A DNA stretch of 64,000 nt from Psychrobacillus psychrodurans (GCF_027563345.1 NZ_JAMKBK010000003.1), one strand, 5' to 3'; shown: positions 16,656 through 26,157, counted from the first letter of the stretch. The notes: generated by a model from the letters alone, not told the origin. Translations and numbers: made by a program.

Positions 16656-17730
16656 ACTTTTTGTAAGTTAGTAATAATTCAACGAACTGCTCGGGTGTTT
16701 TTGAAGCGTTAGTCTCGAACATCCGATCAATCATTTCTTCCTTATTGTTAACCATATGATTTATAGAATCCATAAAAGTAGTGGGTGTAAGATTTTCTTC
16801 TTCAAGTACATTTGCAAAACCTTTTTTCTCAAAGTACCTTGCGTTCAACACTTGATCCCCTCTACTTGCCTGAATTGATAACGGAATAAGTAACATAGGT
16901 TTTTTCAATTCTAGAAATTCGAAAATAGAGTTTGATCCAGCCCGGCTAATTACATAATCGGACAGTTTCATCAAATGAGGTAATTCATTTGTAACATATT
17001 CAAATGCAATATAATTTGGTTTTCCAACTAATAACTCATCTTTGTTTCCTTTACCACATAAATGGATAAGTTGAAATCTGCGAGTAAGTTGATCTATATT
17101 CTGCTTAATGACATCATTTATCTTAGCTGAACCTTGACTACCACCCATAATTATAATTGTTTCTTTCGTTGCATCAAATCCAGTTAATTGTTCTGCAATT
17201 TTGTCGTTACCTTGAAATAAATCAGGGCGTAGTATTGCCCCTATCGAAGATGCTTTGTTCTCAGGTAAGTGTCTTATTGTCTCCTCAAAAACAGTGAAAA
17301 TATGTTCAGCAAAAGAAGAAGCAATTTTGTTCGCTAGCCCCGGTGTTAGATCTGATTCATGAATCACAACTGGTATATTCGCCAATTTAGCAGCAAGCAC
17401 AACAGGTACAGATACAAAACCACCTTTCGAAAATACAATAGAGGGTTTGACTTTTTTCAATACTGATAAAGCCTGTAATGTACCATACAAGACTTTAAAT
17501 GGATCAGAAAGATTTTTCAGTGAAAAATACCTTCTTAACTTCCCATTAGAAATAGGATGATAAGGTATTTCTGGAAATCGTTCTCCAATGATTGTTTTTT
17601 CTATTCCATTATACGATCCAATATAATGGATATTATATTTTTTCTTTATTAACTCGGGTATTATAGCTTCATTTAACGAAACATGACCGGCCGTTCCCCC
17701 ACCGGTTAATACTATTGTGTTATTATTCAT
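16654..17730 (-). CDS. murG: MurG: lipid I to lipid II GlcNAc transferase
   Basis: A 358-residue GT28-family glycosyltransferase that transfers GlcNAc from UDP-GlcNAc to undecaprenyl-diphospho-MurNAc-pentapeptide on the inner face of the membrane. The N-terminal loop GGGTAGHV is the acceptor-binding signature, FSKGGFVSVPV is the second glycine-rich loop, and MGGSQGSAKIN and SRAGSNSIFE belong to the UDP-GlcNAc-binding C-terminal half. It stands alone rather than in the dcw cluster. Bacillales often carry such an isolated murG, sometimes as a second copy, so paralogy elsewhere in this genome is possible. Confidence 0.92.
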   Translation of the reverse strand: MNNNTIVLTGGGTAGHVSLNEAIIPELIKKKYNIHYIGSYNGIEKTIIGERFPEIPYHPISNGKLRRYFSLKNLSDPFKVLYGTLQALSVLKKVKPSIVFSKGGFVSVPVVLAAKLANIPVVIHESDLTPGLANKIASSFAEHIFTVFEETIRHLPENKASSIGAILRPDLFQGNDKIAEQLTGFDATKETIIIMGGSQGSAKINDVIKQNIDQLTRRFQLIHLCGKGNKDELLVGKPNYIAFEYVTNELPHLMKLSDYVISRAGSNSIFEFLELKKPMLLIPLSIQASRGDQVLNARYFEKKGFANVLEEENLTPTTFMDSINHMVNNKEEMIDRMFETNASKTPEQFVELLLTYKK

Positions 17731-17777
17731 TAATAATCTCCTAACTAATTTTATAACTTAAAAGGATGTATGCCAAC

Positions 17778-19127
17778 ATGCACGAAATGAGAACTCTACC
17801 AGAAAAAAGTAAGTATATGATTAAGATCGTCTTGCCCATACTAATCACACAAATTGCACTCTATTTAATGACCTTCTTTGATGTTTTAATGACAAGTAAA
17901 TATAGTATTGCCCATTTAGCTGGTGTTTCTATAGGTTCTTCTTTATGGGTACCTGTATATACCGCCCTAACCGGTATATTAATAGGCATTACGCCCATTG
18001 TAGCACAATTAATAGGAGCAAAAAAGAAGAAAGATGTACGTACCTTTGTACAGCAAGGTTTTTATATTGGAATAGTACTAGCTATTATTGTATTTTTAGG
18101 TATTTTCCTGCTCATTGACCCAATATTAAATTTAATACCTCTTGAAGATAGTGTACGCATCGTGGCAAAGAATTATTTGTTAATGCTGAGTATCGGTCTT
18201 GCCCCATTATTTTTATATAGTGTCTTACGTTCTTTTATCGATGCTTTAGGTAAGACGAGAGTCTCCATGTTAATCACCCTGATATCCGCGCCGATTAACA
18301 TTGCTTTAAACTACTTGCTTATATACGGAAAACTGGGCTTTCCAGAATTAGGCGGGGTCGGAGCGGGACTAGCCTCTGCGATTACTTACTGGCTAATATT
18401 ACTTATAGCAATTATTATCGTTCTTCGCAGTAATCCATTTGCGAATTTAAAAATTTTTCACGGTTGGACCAAGCCGTCTTTAGTGAAAATACGTACACTG
18501 ATGAAAATTGGAGTTCCAATTGGAATATCACTTTTTGCAGAAACAACTATATTTTCAGCTGTCACAATATTGATGAGTGTATATTCAACTCAAGTTATTT
18601 CAGCTCACCAAATAGCCATGAATTTCACATCTCTGCTTTACATGGTGCCTCTTAGCATTGCAATGGGTGCTACGATATTAGTAGGGCATGAAATTGGCGC
18701 TAAACGATTCTCAGAAGCACAGACCTATAGTTGGTTGAGTGTAATAACAGCAATATGCTTTAGTCTACTTTCCATTTCTATATTATTATTATTTAGAGAG
18801 CAAATTGCTTCTGTTTATACAGATGATCGGTATGTTATCGAATTAACAGTTCAATTTTTCTTCTTTGCTGCACTGTTCCAATTATCTGATGCAGTTCAAG
18901 CTCCAGTTCAAGGGGCATTGCGAGGTTATAAAGATGTTACGATGACATTTATCATGGCTATCATTTCCTATTGGATAATTGGTTTGCCAACTGGATATAT
19001 CCTAGCCAACTACACTTCATTTGAGCGCTTTGGATATTGGATCGGATTAATTGTAGGATTGTCTATTGGAGCAATAACACTAACCTCACGACTTATTTAT
19101 TTACAGAAAAAAATGAAGAAGCAGTAA
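17778..19127 (+). CDS. MATE-family multidrug efflux protein
   Basis: A 449-residue MATE transporter with twelve hydrophobic helices in two related halves (for example GSSLWVPVYTALTGILIGITPIVAQLIGAKKK is cut into helix 2 and its basic loop). Such proteins export cationic drugs or metabolites using sodium or protons. An in-frame ATG at 17766 would add four residues, but the AAAGGA at 17761-17766 suits ATG 17778 better. It is divergent from murG with a short intergenic space. A 39-codon frame begins two bases after its stop. Confidence 0.88.
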   Translation: MHEMRTLPEKSKYMIKIVLPILITQIALYLMTFFDVLMTSKYSIAHLAGVSIGSSLWVPVYTALTGILIGITPIVAQLIGAKKKKDVRTFVQQGFYIGIVLAIIVFLGIFLLIDPILNLIPLEDSVRIVAKNYLLMLSIGLAPLFLYSVLRSFIDALGKTRVSMLITLISAPINIALNYLLIYGKLGFPELGGVGAGLASAITYWLILLIAIIIVLRSNPFANLKIFHGWTKPSLVKIRTLMKIGVPIGISLFAETTIFSAVTILMSVYSTQVISAHQIAMNFTSLLYMVPLSIAMGATILVGHEIGAKRFSEAQTYSWLSVITAICFSLLSISILLLFREQIASVYTDDRYVIELTVQFFFFAALFQLSDAVQAPVQGALRGYKDVTMTFIMAIISYWIIGLPTGYILANYTSFERFGYWIGLIVGLSIGAITLTSRLIYLQKKMKKQ

Positions 19128-19129
19128 AA

Positions 19130-19249
19130 ATGACTTCACAGCAATCGAAACGATTAGATACTACGGATGTGCGCTGCCGCTACTTGGGAGGCGCACACCC
19201 TAGTTATCGTAGAAAATTAGGAGTGAATTATTTCAAAAGTGATGACTAA
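19130..19249 (+). CDS. possible 39-residue protein coupled to the MATE gene
   Basis: An ATG two bases after the MATE stop opens a 39-codon frame rich in charged and aromatic residues (RCRYLGGAHPSYRRKLGVNY). I do not recognise it. The coding stretch is GC-richer than its neighbours and contains the inverted repeat TGTGCGC/GCGCACA within a wider CTACG/CGTAG pair, so the signal could be RNA structure rather than protein. There is no strong ribosome binding site apart from possible translational coupling. Confidence 0.3.
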   Translation: MTSQQSKRLDTTDVRCRYLGGAHPSYRRKLGVNYFKSDD

Positions 19250-19262
19250 TAATCGCAATAGT

Positions 19263-19298
19263 AAAAAACGACGCAAAATTAATCTGCGTCGTTTTTTT
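19263..19298. terminator. terminator between MATE region and CAP gene
   Basis: AAAAAACGACGCA pairs with TGCGTCGTTTTTT around a 9-base loop. Its symmetrical tracts serve both convergent transcripts. Confidence 0.88.
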
Positions 19299-19303
19299 GT
19301 TAA

Positions 19304-20179
19304 TTATTTACTGATGAATTGTTGTGTCCAATAATATCCACTATTAGATAAACCTACTCCGATATGTGTAAATGAACCATTCATAATATTAGCTTTATGT
19401 CCTGGAGATTTCATCCATGCATCTACAACTTCAGCTGGGCTACGTTGACCCATCGCAATGTTTTCTGCTGCAGATTTATACGTAATTCCCATTGACTTCA
19501 TTTGATCAAAAGGTGATCCATAAGTTGGGCTTGTATGAGAAAAATAGTTTTTATTTTTCATATCTTGAGATTTTGCTTGGGCTGACTGAGTTAGTTTTGT
19601 ATCAATTTGAAGTGCTTTTAATCCTGCCTTAGCACGTTCTTTGTTCGTTAAGTCGACAACCTGTTGAATTTCAGAAGTAACTTTAACCTCATCTTTTGCT
19701 TCAGTTGATGGCTCTTTTACAACTGGTTCTTTTTCAACATTTTCTTTTACTGGCGCTTCTGGTTCTTTTACTACTGGTTTTTCTTGAACTGGTGTTTCTG
19801 GTTCTTTTACAACTGGTTTTTCTTCAACTGGCTTAGTTGGAGTTACCACTTCTGGTTTTTTTTCTGATTCCATTGGTTTTTCAACTTCAAGTATTGGAGT
19901 TGTTTCTTCTTTTTGTTGGTCATTTTCTTTATCTATTACTGCTGGTTTCTCTACTTGGTTGACAATAGTTAGAAGCTTTGCAAATGATAATTGCGTATTG
20001 TATTTCCATTTTACATTATAGGAAAAGCTTTTTGGAGCGTCCCATTTGTAGGTAACGGATGTCTTTGCCTCGGAAGTAGTTGGTGAAAACGCAGTATTCA
20101 TAGATGCGTTAGCTGTATTGGTTGAGATTAATAATCCACTAGCTAAAATTCCAGCCATAATCATATGTTTTTTATTCAT
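19304..20179 (-). CDS. secreted CAP/SCP-domain protein (YkwD-like)
   Basis: A 291-residue exported protein. The signal peptide spans about residues 1-26 (MNKKHMIMAGILASGLLIST...NA). A linker near residues 80-160 is low-complexity, with repeated KPVVKEPE/TPVQEKPVVKEP units rich in Pro, Glu, Lys and Val, probably a wall-spanning spacer. The C-terminal SCP/PR1 domain (165-291) has the motifs NYFSHTSPTYG, AAENIAMG, AWMKSPGHKANIMN and HIGVG. B. subtilis YkwD has the same plan. Bacterial CAP proteins act at the cell or spore envelope; enzymatic activity is unproven. There are no obvious operon partners. Confidence 0.9.
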   Translation of the reverse strand: MNKKHMIMAGILASGLLISTNTANASMNTAFSPTTSEAKTSVTYKWDAPKSFSYNVKWKYNTQLSFAKLLTIVNQVEKPAVIDKENDQQKEETTPILEVEKPMESEKKPEVVTPTKPVEEKPVVKEPETPVQEKPVVKEPEAPVKENVEKEPVVKEPSTEAKDEVKVTSEIQQVVDLTNKERAKAGLKALQIDTKLTQSAQAKSQDMKNKNYFSHTSPTYGSPFDQMKSMGITYKSAAENIAMGQRSPAEVVDAWMKSPGHKANIMNGSFTHIGVGLSNSGYYWTQQFISK

Positions 20180-20338
20180 GTTTCATTTCCTCCTTCTTTT
20201 GTGCTCCCCTATTGTAAACACAAAATAGAATGAAATTTTCACATAAAATATTCCAACAAAACCAATTGAATCTTTTTATCTTTAAAATCTATAAATCTAG
20301 CAAAGAATTTTGGATAACATAACCACTTTGCTAAAATA

Positions 20339-20599
20339 TTAGCTATTATCTTCGGTTGACAGTTTTATTAATTCCTCTTTATATAGTTCAACCATCGCTT
20401 GCTGCTGCTTGTTGGATAGCTTACTATTTTCAATCCGTTCTAATGCCATACTATATTTTTTTTGAATCGACAATCTAGCTCTTGGGTGAGTATATTCATC
20501 TAATAACTCAGAATGAATGATGGCTCTGAGCTCTTCTTCTGTCTTTATTGAACTAACTGACTGACGGTTTTGATAAAGTAATTGAAACGCTTTAATCAT
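20339..20599 (-). CDS. hypothetical protein coupled to CobW GTPase
   Basis: An 86-residue, highly charged, probably helical protein (MIKAFQLLYQNRQSVSSIKT...YKEELIKLST). I do not recognise it. Its start overlaps the end of the CobW-type GTPase gene by 8 bp on the same strand, so they are very likely co-translated. It could be a metal-homeostasis accessory factor, but nothing in the sequence (no Cys/His cluster) supports a specific role. Confidence 0.65.
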   Translation of the reverse strand: MIKAFQLLYQNRQSVSSIKTEEELRAIIHSELLDEYTHPRARLSIQKKYSMALERIENSKLSNKQQQAMVELYKEELIKLSTEDNS

Positions 20600-21497
20600 T
20601 TTGAGCGCTTCCTATGATAGTGATAGATTCTACTTGATCACCTATAATAACAATCTGTGGATGCATTTTAATGTATTCAGGAAGCCACTGCACCATCCCG
20701 TATGCATATTGAAATAGAAAAGGATTTTTATGACCTTTTAACGGTACATAGCCCTTCATACGATAAATAGTATCTGGAAGTTCCTTTACCCACTTTTCAA
20801 ATTCATCCTTGTTTACTGGCTCTGTAAATGTGTGTAATCGCGAAGACAAGGATAGCTGTTTCCCTATTGCCGCTTGTTGTATTTCTTGACTAAAATATGT
20901 GGCTTCTAAGTTTGTAATCATTTTTAAAGGTAATTTGGCATTAGATGTCTGAATAATAGGAGCGTGACTATTTAACCCCTGAATTTGCAATGTCACCAAA
21001 GCTATTTCATTGTCAGAAAGAAGATCAACCTTATTTGCTACTATTAAATGCGCATGTTTAATTTGCTCCATAAATAACATGCGTGTTTGAGGGGTCATTT
21101 TATCTCTATCTATCCATCTTTTACAATCTGCTACTGTAATAATACCCTTCATATTCAGCCTACTTGCAAAATATGGGGATAAAACTGCATCCATAGCTTC
21201 TACAGGATGAGCCGCACCAGTTGTTTCGATTAATAGTACATCGAATTCTTCACCTTCTAATAACATTTGTAATTGTGCTTCCATTTTTTCAGCACCAGTG
21301 CAGCAAATACAGCCTTCTAGCATTTCTTTAATAGGTACGTCTTCATCCACGGATTTACTATCAAAAGGTAATTTCCCTAATTCATTCATAATAACAGCAG
21401 GTTTTAGTCCTTCTGCTTTCAGTTGTTCTATTAAATGAGATAATAAAGAAGTTTTCCCACTCCCTAAAAAGCCACTTAGTAAATATACATCTTTCAT
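20592..21497 (-). CDS. CobW/COG0523-family metallochaperone GTPase
   Basis: A 301-residue G3E GTPase. It has Walker A GFLGSGKT (9-16), the metal-binding GCICC (62-66) that defines COG0523, a Walker B/switch region LLIETTGAAHP and the guanine-specificity motif VANKVDLL. A CobW C-terminal domain follows. These proteins deliver zinc, cobalt or another transition metal to target enzymes, often when metal is limiting; B. subtilis ZagA (YciC) is a well-known member. There is no obvious Zur box upstream and no metalloenzyme partner nearby, so the metal cannot be named. The downstream 86-residue gene overlaps it by 8 bp. Confidence 0.88.
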   Translation of the reverse strand: MKDVYLLSGFLGSGKTSLLSHLIEQLKAEGLKPAVIMNELGKLPFDSKSVDEDVPIKEMLEGCICCTGAEKMEAQLQMLLEGEEFDVLLIETTGAAHPVEAMDAVLSPYFASRLNMKGIITVADCKRWIDRDKMTPQTRMLFMEQIKHAHLIVANKVDLLSDNEIALVTLQIQGLNSHAPIIQTSNAKLPLKMITNLEATYFSQEIQQAAIGKQLSLSSRLHTFTEPVNKDEFEKWVKELPDTIYRMKGYVPLKGHKNPFLFQYAYGMVQWLPEYIKMHPQIVIIGDQVESITIIGSAQND

Positions 21498-21526
21498 ATT
21501 CTTTAACTCCCTTAATATCGTTGAAA

Positions 21527-21550
21527 AAGCTGACCGTAAAGGTCAGCTCT
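21527..21550 (-). terminator. terminator of the S41 protease gene
   Basis: AGCTGACC (21529-21536) pairs with GGTCAGCT (21541-21548) around GTAAA, with a T run on the minus strand directly after the hairpin. Confidence 0.8.
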
Positions 21551-21561
21551 TATTCAACGAT

Positions 21562-23043
21562 TTATTTGTTTATCAAATCTGTTGCAATTTCCTGCGCTTT
21601 TATTAACTGTGGATCCTCTTCTAAGATTTTCGCTCTTAGCTGATCCATCAATAGGAAAGATGTTTCTCCATCTATATCACCTGATACAGCAAGTTTGTTG
21701 TCTGATTGGAACTTCTTCACAGCAGTATTCATCTGTTCGTCAAAGTTCCCGTCAACTACTCCTACATCATATCCTACTGCTTTTAACATTTCCTCTGCAG
21801 TTTGAACAGCTTCGGACGATTGGTTTTTTTTCAACGTTATAGCTGTATCTAAAGGAGGTAACATTGCATAAGATGGATATTCAACTACATGATCAGGAAG
21901 AATCCCTACGTCATGAATCCAGTTTCCATCAGGTGTTAACCATTTAGCAGTTGTAATTTTAATATTGGAACCGTCTGGTAAATCATTTACTGTTTGAACA
22001 GTCCCTTTACCAAAGGAATTTAAACCTACTAACGGTACATTTGCTGATTCACTTAATGCACCAGCAAGAATTTCTGATGCAGATGCACTACCCTCATCAA
22101 TGATTAGTGTAACAGGAACTTTAACACGTGACCCAGGCGTAGCAACTGTAACTTCTTTATCGCCCTGAATTTCAATTTGCAGTAGGTTTTTACCTTCTTC
22201 TACAAATAGATTAGAAATATCAATAGCAGAAGATAGTAAGCCACCAGGATTTTGACGAACATCAAGTACTAGTGCTTTCATGCCCTCTTCCTCCATGGAG
22301 TCAATTGCTGTCAGCAATTCATCATATGTGTTTGTAGAAAAGCTGGATATAATAATATGTGCCACTTGATCATCTAACATTTCTGCATAAACAGTTTCAA
22401 TCGGAATATCGTCACGTATAATTGTTACTTCCATTTGAGCATTAGTACCTCTTTGTATAGACAATGTTACTTCTGTTCCCTTACTACCTCGAATAAGCAA
22501 TACTGCCTCCGACGCACTATATCCTTTAATATCTTTACCATCTACCGCCAAGACTTTATCATTTGGCATCAAACCAGCTTTTTCAGCAGGTGAGTTTTTG
22601 ATAGGTGACACAATGTTAATATAACCATCTTTTTCTTGTATCTCTGCACCTATACCTTGAAAACTAGACGAAATATTTTCATTGAACTGTGATGCCTCGT
22701 CTCGATTCATATAATCAGAATATGGATCTTCTAGTGCATCGATCATCCCGTTAATTGCGCCATTGATCACCGCATCTTCATCCACTTCTTTATAGTATTC
22801 TTCCTCTAATTTATCATAGGCCAAATACAATTTAGAAAACTCAGAACGCTCAGCTTGATTAGCTGTATTGATGTTAACGACTTTTTCGTCTCCCCATGTT
22901 AAAACAATCATAGTAATTGTTGCTGTTGCTACTATTAGGGCAAAAATACTCAATAGGAAAACAAATGGTTTCATTTTTATATATTTGGATGCTGGTTTTA
23001 CCTCAGTAATGTCTTCTTCATTATTTTGTTTTTGATCGTCCAA
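21562..23043 (-). CDS. membrane-anchored C-terminal processing protease (S41, CtpA/CtpB-like)
   Basis: A 493-residue protease with a short acidic cytoplasmic N terminus and one membrane anchor near residues 27-50 (FVFLLSIFALIVATATITMIV). The PDZ domain lies near 115-200 (GIGAEIQEKDGYI...LRGSKGTEVTL). The S41 catalytic domain has the Ser in DEGSASASEI and the Lys in NSFGKGTVQ. A C-terminal peptidoglycan-binding domain follows near residues 405-470 (VGVVDGNFDEQMNTAVKKFQSDN). The plan matches B. subtilis CtpA/CtpB. CtpB clips SpoIVFA to activate pro-sigma-K processing in sporulation, but which paralogue this is cannot be decided. The extracytoplasmic face is the site of action. Confidence 0.9.
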   Translation of the reverse strand: MDDQKQNNEEDITEVKPASKYIKMKPFVFLLSIFALIVATATITMIVLTWGDEKVVNINTANQAERSEFSKLYLAYDKLEEEYYKEVDEDAVINGAINGMIDALEDPYSDYMNRDEASQFNENISSSFQGIGAEIQEKDGYINIVSPIKNSPAEKAGLMPNDKVLAVDGKDIKGYSASEAVLLIRGSKGTEVTLSIQRGTNAQMEVTIIRDDIPIETVYAEMLDDQVAHIIISSFSTNTYDELLTAIDSMEEEGMKALVLDVRQNPGGLLSSAIDISNLFVEEGKNLLQIEIQGDKEVTVATPGSRVKVPVTLIIDEGSASASEILAGALSESANVPLVGLNSFGKGTVQTVNDLPDGSNIKITTAKWLTPDGNWIHDVGILPDHVVEYPSYAMLPPLDTAITLKKNQSSEAVQTAEEMLKAVGYDVGVVDGNFDEQMNTAVKKFQSDNKLAVSGDIDGETSFLLMDQLRAKILEEDPQLIKAQEIATDLINK

Positions 23044-23121
23044 ATTCTTTCACCCTTTTCAGAAAAAACTTTCCTTAATATGATATGTAGTATTTAATAC
23101 TTTAAGACATAGTTTCATTTT

Positions 23122-23157
23122 AAAAATAGACTGTCATATATATGACAGTCTATTTTT
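23122..23157 (-). terminator. terminator of deoD
   Basis: AAAAATAGACTGTCATA pairs with TATGACAGTCTATTTTT around a very short TA loop. Symmetrical A/T tracts flank it. Confidence 0.85.
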
Positions 23158-23173
23158 AATTGTTATCATATTC

Positions 23174-23878
23174 TTAGTCTTGAATTGCTGCTTCTAATGC
23201 AACAACAATCATATCATTAAACGTTGTTTGACGTTCCTCAGAAGAAGTTGCTTCTCCTGTGATTATATGATCACTAACTGTTAAAACAGCTAATGCTTGA
23301 CGACCGAATTTCGCAGCAAGTGTATATAGAGCTGCTGATTCCATTTCTACAGCAAGGACACCATAGTCAGCCCATTTCTCATTTTGAGCGTTTTCATTGT
23401 AGAATAAATCTGCTGTAAATACGTTACCTACTTTTAAGTTTAGACCAGCTTCTTTACCTGCATTATACGCTTTGTATAAAAGGTCAAAGTCAGCTGTTGG
23501 TGCATAACTAATATCATCCAACAACACTTTATTTAATGTAGAGTCAGTTGATGCACTTTGAGCAAGAATTACGTCACGAACTTTTACATCTTTTTGGATT
23601 GCTCCACAAGTTCCTACACGGATTAATTTTTGTACATCGTAGTCATTCATTAATTCATGAACATAAATAGATATAGAAGGTACACCCATTCCCGTACCTT
23701 GTACAGAAATTCTTTTTCCTTTATATGTCCCTGTATATCCGAACATATTACGAACCTCATTATATTGAACTACATCCTCTAAAAATGTTTCAGCAATATA
23801 CTTTGCGCGTAATGGATCTCCTGGAAGTAAGATTGTGTCTGCAATTTCACCTTTTTTTGCACTAATATGAATACTCAT
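23174..23878 (-). CDS. deoD: purine nucleoside phosphorylase, hexameric DeoD type
   Basis: A 234-residue phosphorylase that splits purine (deoxy)nucleosides with phosphate. It has the DeoD landmarks GDPLRAKYIAE (phosphate binding, near residue 20), TGMGVPSISIYVHEL, RVGTCGAIQ and the base/ribose-binding AVEMESAALYTLA, and ends with the catalytic-loop segment VLTVSDHIITGE. Its length agrees with the B. subtilis enzyme (233). It stands alone with its own terminator. The next gene upstream on the same strand is yozE, 71 bp away. Confidence 0.96.
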   Translation of the reverse strand: MSIHISAKKGEIADTILLPGDPLRAKYIAETFLEDVVQYNEVRNMFGYTGTYKGKRISVQGTGMGVPSISIYVHELMNDYDVQKLIRVGTCGAIQKDVKVRDVILAQSASTDSTLNKVLLDDISYAPTADFDLLYKAYNAGKEAGLNLKVGNVFTADLFYNENAQNEKWADYGVLAVEMESAALYTLAAKFGRQALAVLTVSDHIITGEATSSEERQTTFNDMIVVALEAAIQD

Positions 23879-23949
23879 TTAAATAACCTCATTTCTTATA
23901 CGTTTCGGCTTAATGATACCGTTTTTTTCCTTCAATTGCAATGAACTAC

Positions 23950-24171
23950 CTACTTTGAATCTTCTATATAATACTCCCATATTTCATCAAAGACCGTTGC
24001 AGGCATATTCGGGTCAGCAAGCTCCTCAATATATAACGATATTTTATCAAAAGAAGTTTCCGCCTTTGGAAAATCGTGATGGTTAAACATACTATTGGCG
24101 AATTTTACCTTTTCATCTTCCTTTTGACCTCCCCGGAATTTTAAAGTAAACAAATAAAACGATTGTCGCAT
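23950..24171 (-). CDS. yozE: YozE-family (UPF0346) protein
   Basis: A 73-residue protein with the YozE/SAM-like helical fold pattern: MRQSFYLFTLKFRG at the N terminus, FANSMFNHHDFPK in the middle and TVFDEIWEYYIE at the end. These positions match B. subtilis YozE (74 residues). The function is unknown. The gene has a good ribosome binding site (AAAGGAGGG). Confidence 0.8.
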   Translation of the reverse strand: MRQSFYLFTLKFRGGQKEDEKVKFANSMFNHHDFPKAETSFDKISLYIEELADPNMPATVFDEIWEYYIEDSK

Positions 24172-24291
24172 AAAAATAACCCTCCTTTAGTCATGAAGAC
24201 TTATAAAAATCAAAAAAGTGTAGATAATTCAAACTAAAACAAGTAAACTTAAAAATGTTAATAGTTTGACATATTGAAAGGATTGATATGG

Positions 24292-26157
24292 TTGAGAAAA
24301 AACTTTGCAAGAAACTTAAAATCAATGAATTTCCCAAAAATAAAGACCCGTAAAAAGAACGAAGGAAAAACTAAAAGAAGCAAACCTATCTTCCTATTTA
24401 AGAAGTCTAAGAAGGAGGATAAAAAGCTAAATCTAAACCGTACCGCCAAGGCAAATTTTCTGCATTCGATTCGTGGTCGAGTTCTTATAATTTTTACAGT
24501 TCTTATTGTTGTTTTAATATCGATGCTCGTCCTAACGTCTACAAAAATGTTTTCTGCTCAACAAGCATTAGAGAAGTTCACTAATGTGGACATTAAAGAA
24601 CAGATGATGGTAAATCAAATTGCAACTGAGATTGCACAGCTTGCTAATGCAGAACAAAGTTATATTATAACTGGTAAGAGTAATTATATGGCAAGCTATA
24701 GAAAATATAAAGATTCAACTATTACAAACATAAAAGAACTATACAAAACATACGAAAATCGTCCAGAAGAGTTACAGAAAATACAATCTATTGACCAATT
24801 TTTTACAACTTATTTACAATATTCTGACCGAGTTATCAGCATTCGTGATGAAAAAGGTATAGAGTCAGCACAAAAGTTAGTGAATACTGGCAACGGTAAA
24901 ACTGCCATGAATTATGTTGATGTACATATCGCTGCAATGAATGAACTTCTTGAAAAGAATAATGCAAATCAGATTGCTTTATTGAAAAAAGAGAATAACA
25001 CATCTCTAATGATATTTATAGCACTAACTGTTTTCTCTGTAGTTCTAACCTTATCTTTCGGTATTTTCTTGTTCTTTTCGATTAAACGCAGTACGAATGC
25101 TATTAACCGATCCATCTTAGATATCGCACAAGCTGGTGGTGATCTGACGAGACGAGTGAAAGTAAGATCTAAAGATGAATTTTCAGAGATTGCGAATAGT
25201 ACAAATATCCTGATAACATCAATTGCCGATCTTGTAAGAAGAGTCAGAGAACTTACAGTGAATGTTTCTGCCAGTGGTCAAGAATTGATGGCATCATCAG
25301 ATGAAACAGCTTTAACAATACAATCTATCGCTGATTCTACGAATGAAATTGCTGCTGGAAGTGATCAAACATTACGAAGCATGACAGAAGCAATACAAAA
25401 AATGAATTCATTAGAAGAAGCAACAAGATACTTAAACAATGACGCACAATCAGTGAAAGAAGCTACGGACCATATGATTGAGGCAGCCCAAAAAGGTGGA
25501 GAATCTGTACAGCATTCTTCAAATGTCATGATGAGTATCGAAGAAACAATGGCAAATACTACTCAAACTGTTGAATCACTTGGGACCAAATCAACTGAAA
25601 TTACCTCAATCATCAAAACAATTACAGCTATTGCAGAGCAAACGAATTTACTAGCTTTAAATGCTGCTATCGAAGCTGCTCGTGCTGGTGAACATGGTAG
25701 AGGTTTTGCAGTAGTTGCAGATGAGGTAAGAAAACTGGCAGAACAATCCCAGAAAGCAGCAAAAGAAGTTACAGGGATTGTTACTTCAATACAGTCAGAA
25801 GTTACTTCAATTGTTAAACAAAATCACGAGGGTGTCGAAAGTGTAATACGAGGAGTGGAAGTTGCAAATGAAACGAATGCTTCTCTTGACCAAATCATGA
25901 ATCAAACAAATGAAACGATTTCTATTATTGATAAGATGGTGAAACAGATTGAAGAAACGCTAAACTTTAGTCAGGAAGTTGCCGCATCGTTTATAGAAGT
26001 AACTCAAATTGCAGAGAATACAGCTTCTAACACCGAAACTTCTGCTGCTGCTGCAGAACAAGGATCTGCTGCAATGCAAGAAATTAATGCGTCTGCTGTA
26101 GAATTATCCCACCAAGCAGATGAATTAAGTAAGGTAGTAAATGAGTTTAAACTATAA
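24292..26157 (+). CDS. methyl-accepting chemotaxis protein
   Basis: A chemoreceptor of about 621 residues. TM1 is near residues 62-84, a helical ligand-binding domain spans about 85-235 (CHASE3 or 4-helix-bundle type), TM2 is near 240-264, then HAMP, then the signalling domain with the hairpin tip EQTNLLALNAAIEAARAGEHGRGF (split here as TNLLALNAAIEAARAGE). The start is ambiguous because no ATG fits: TTG codons at 24274, 24283 and 24292 are all in frame, and AAAGGA at 24277-24282 best serves 24292. The cytoplasmic tail before TM1 is unusual: about 55 residues packed with Lys and Arg. No chemotaxis pathway genes adjoin it. Confidence 0.92.
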   Translation: MRKNFARNLKSMNFPKIKTRKKNEGKTKRSKPIFLFKKSKKEDKKLNLNRTAKANFLHSIRGRVLIIFTVLIVVLISMLVLTSTKMFSAQQALEKFTNVDIKEQMMVNQIATEIAQLANAEQSYIITGKSNYMASYRKYKDSTITNIKELYKTYENRPEELQKIQSIDQFFTTYLQYSDRVISIRDEKGIESAQKLVNTGNGKTAMNYVDVHIAAMNELLEKNNANQIALLKKENNTSLMIFIALTVFSVVLTLSFGIFLFFSIKRSTNAINRSILDIAQAGGDLTRRVKVRSKDEFSEIANSTNILITSIADLVRRVRELTVNVSASGQELMASSDETALTIQSIADSTNEIAAGSDQTLRSMTEAIQKMNSLEEATRYLNNDAQSVKEATDHMIEAAQKGGESVQHSSNVMMSIEETMANTTQTVESLGTKSTEITSIIKTITAIAEQTNLLALNAAIEAARAGEHGRGFAVVADEVRKLAEQSQKAAKEVTGIVTSIQSEVTSIVKQNHEGVESVIRGVEVANETNASLDQIMNQTNETISIIDKMVKQIEETLNFSQEVAASFIEVTQIAENTASNTETSAAAAEQGSAAMQEINASAVELSHQADELSKVVNEFKL

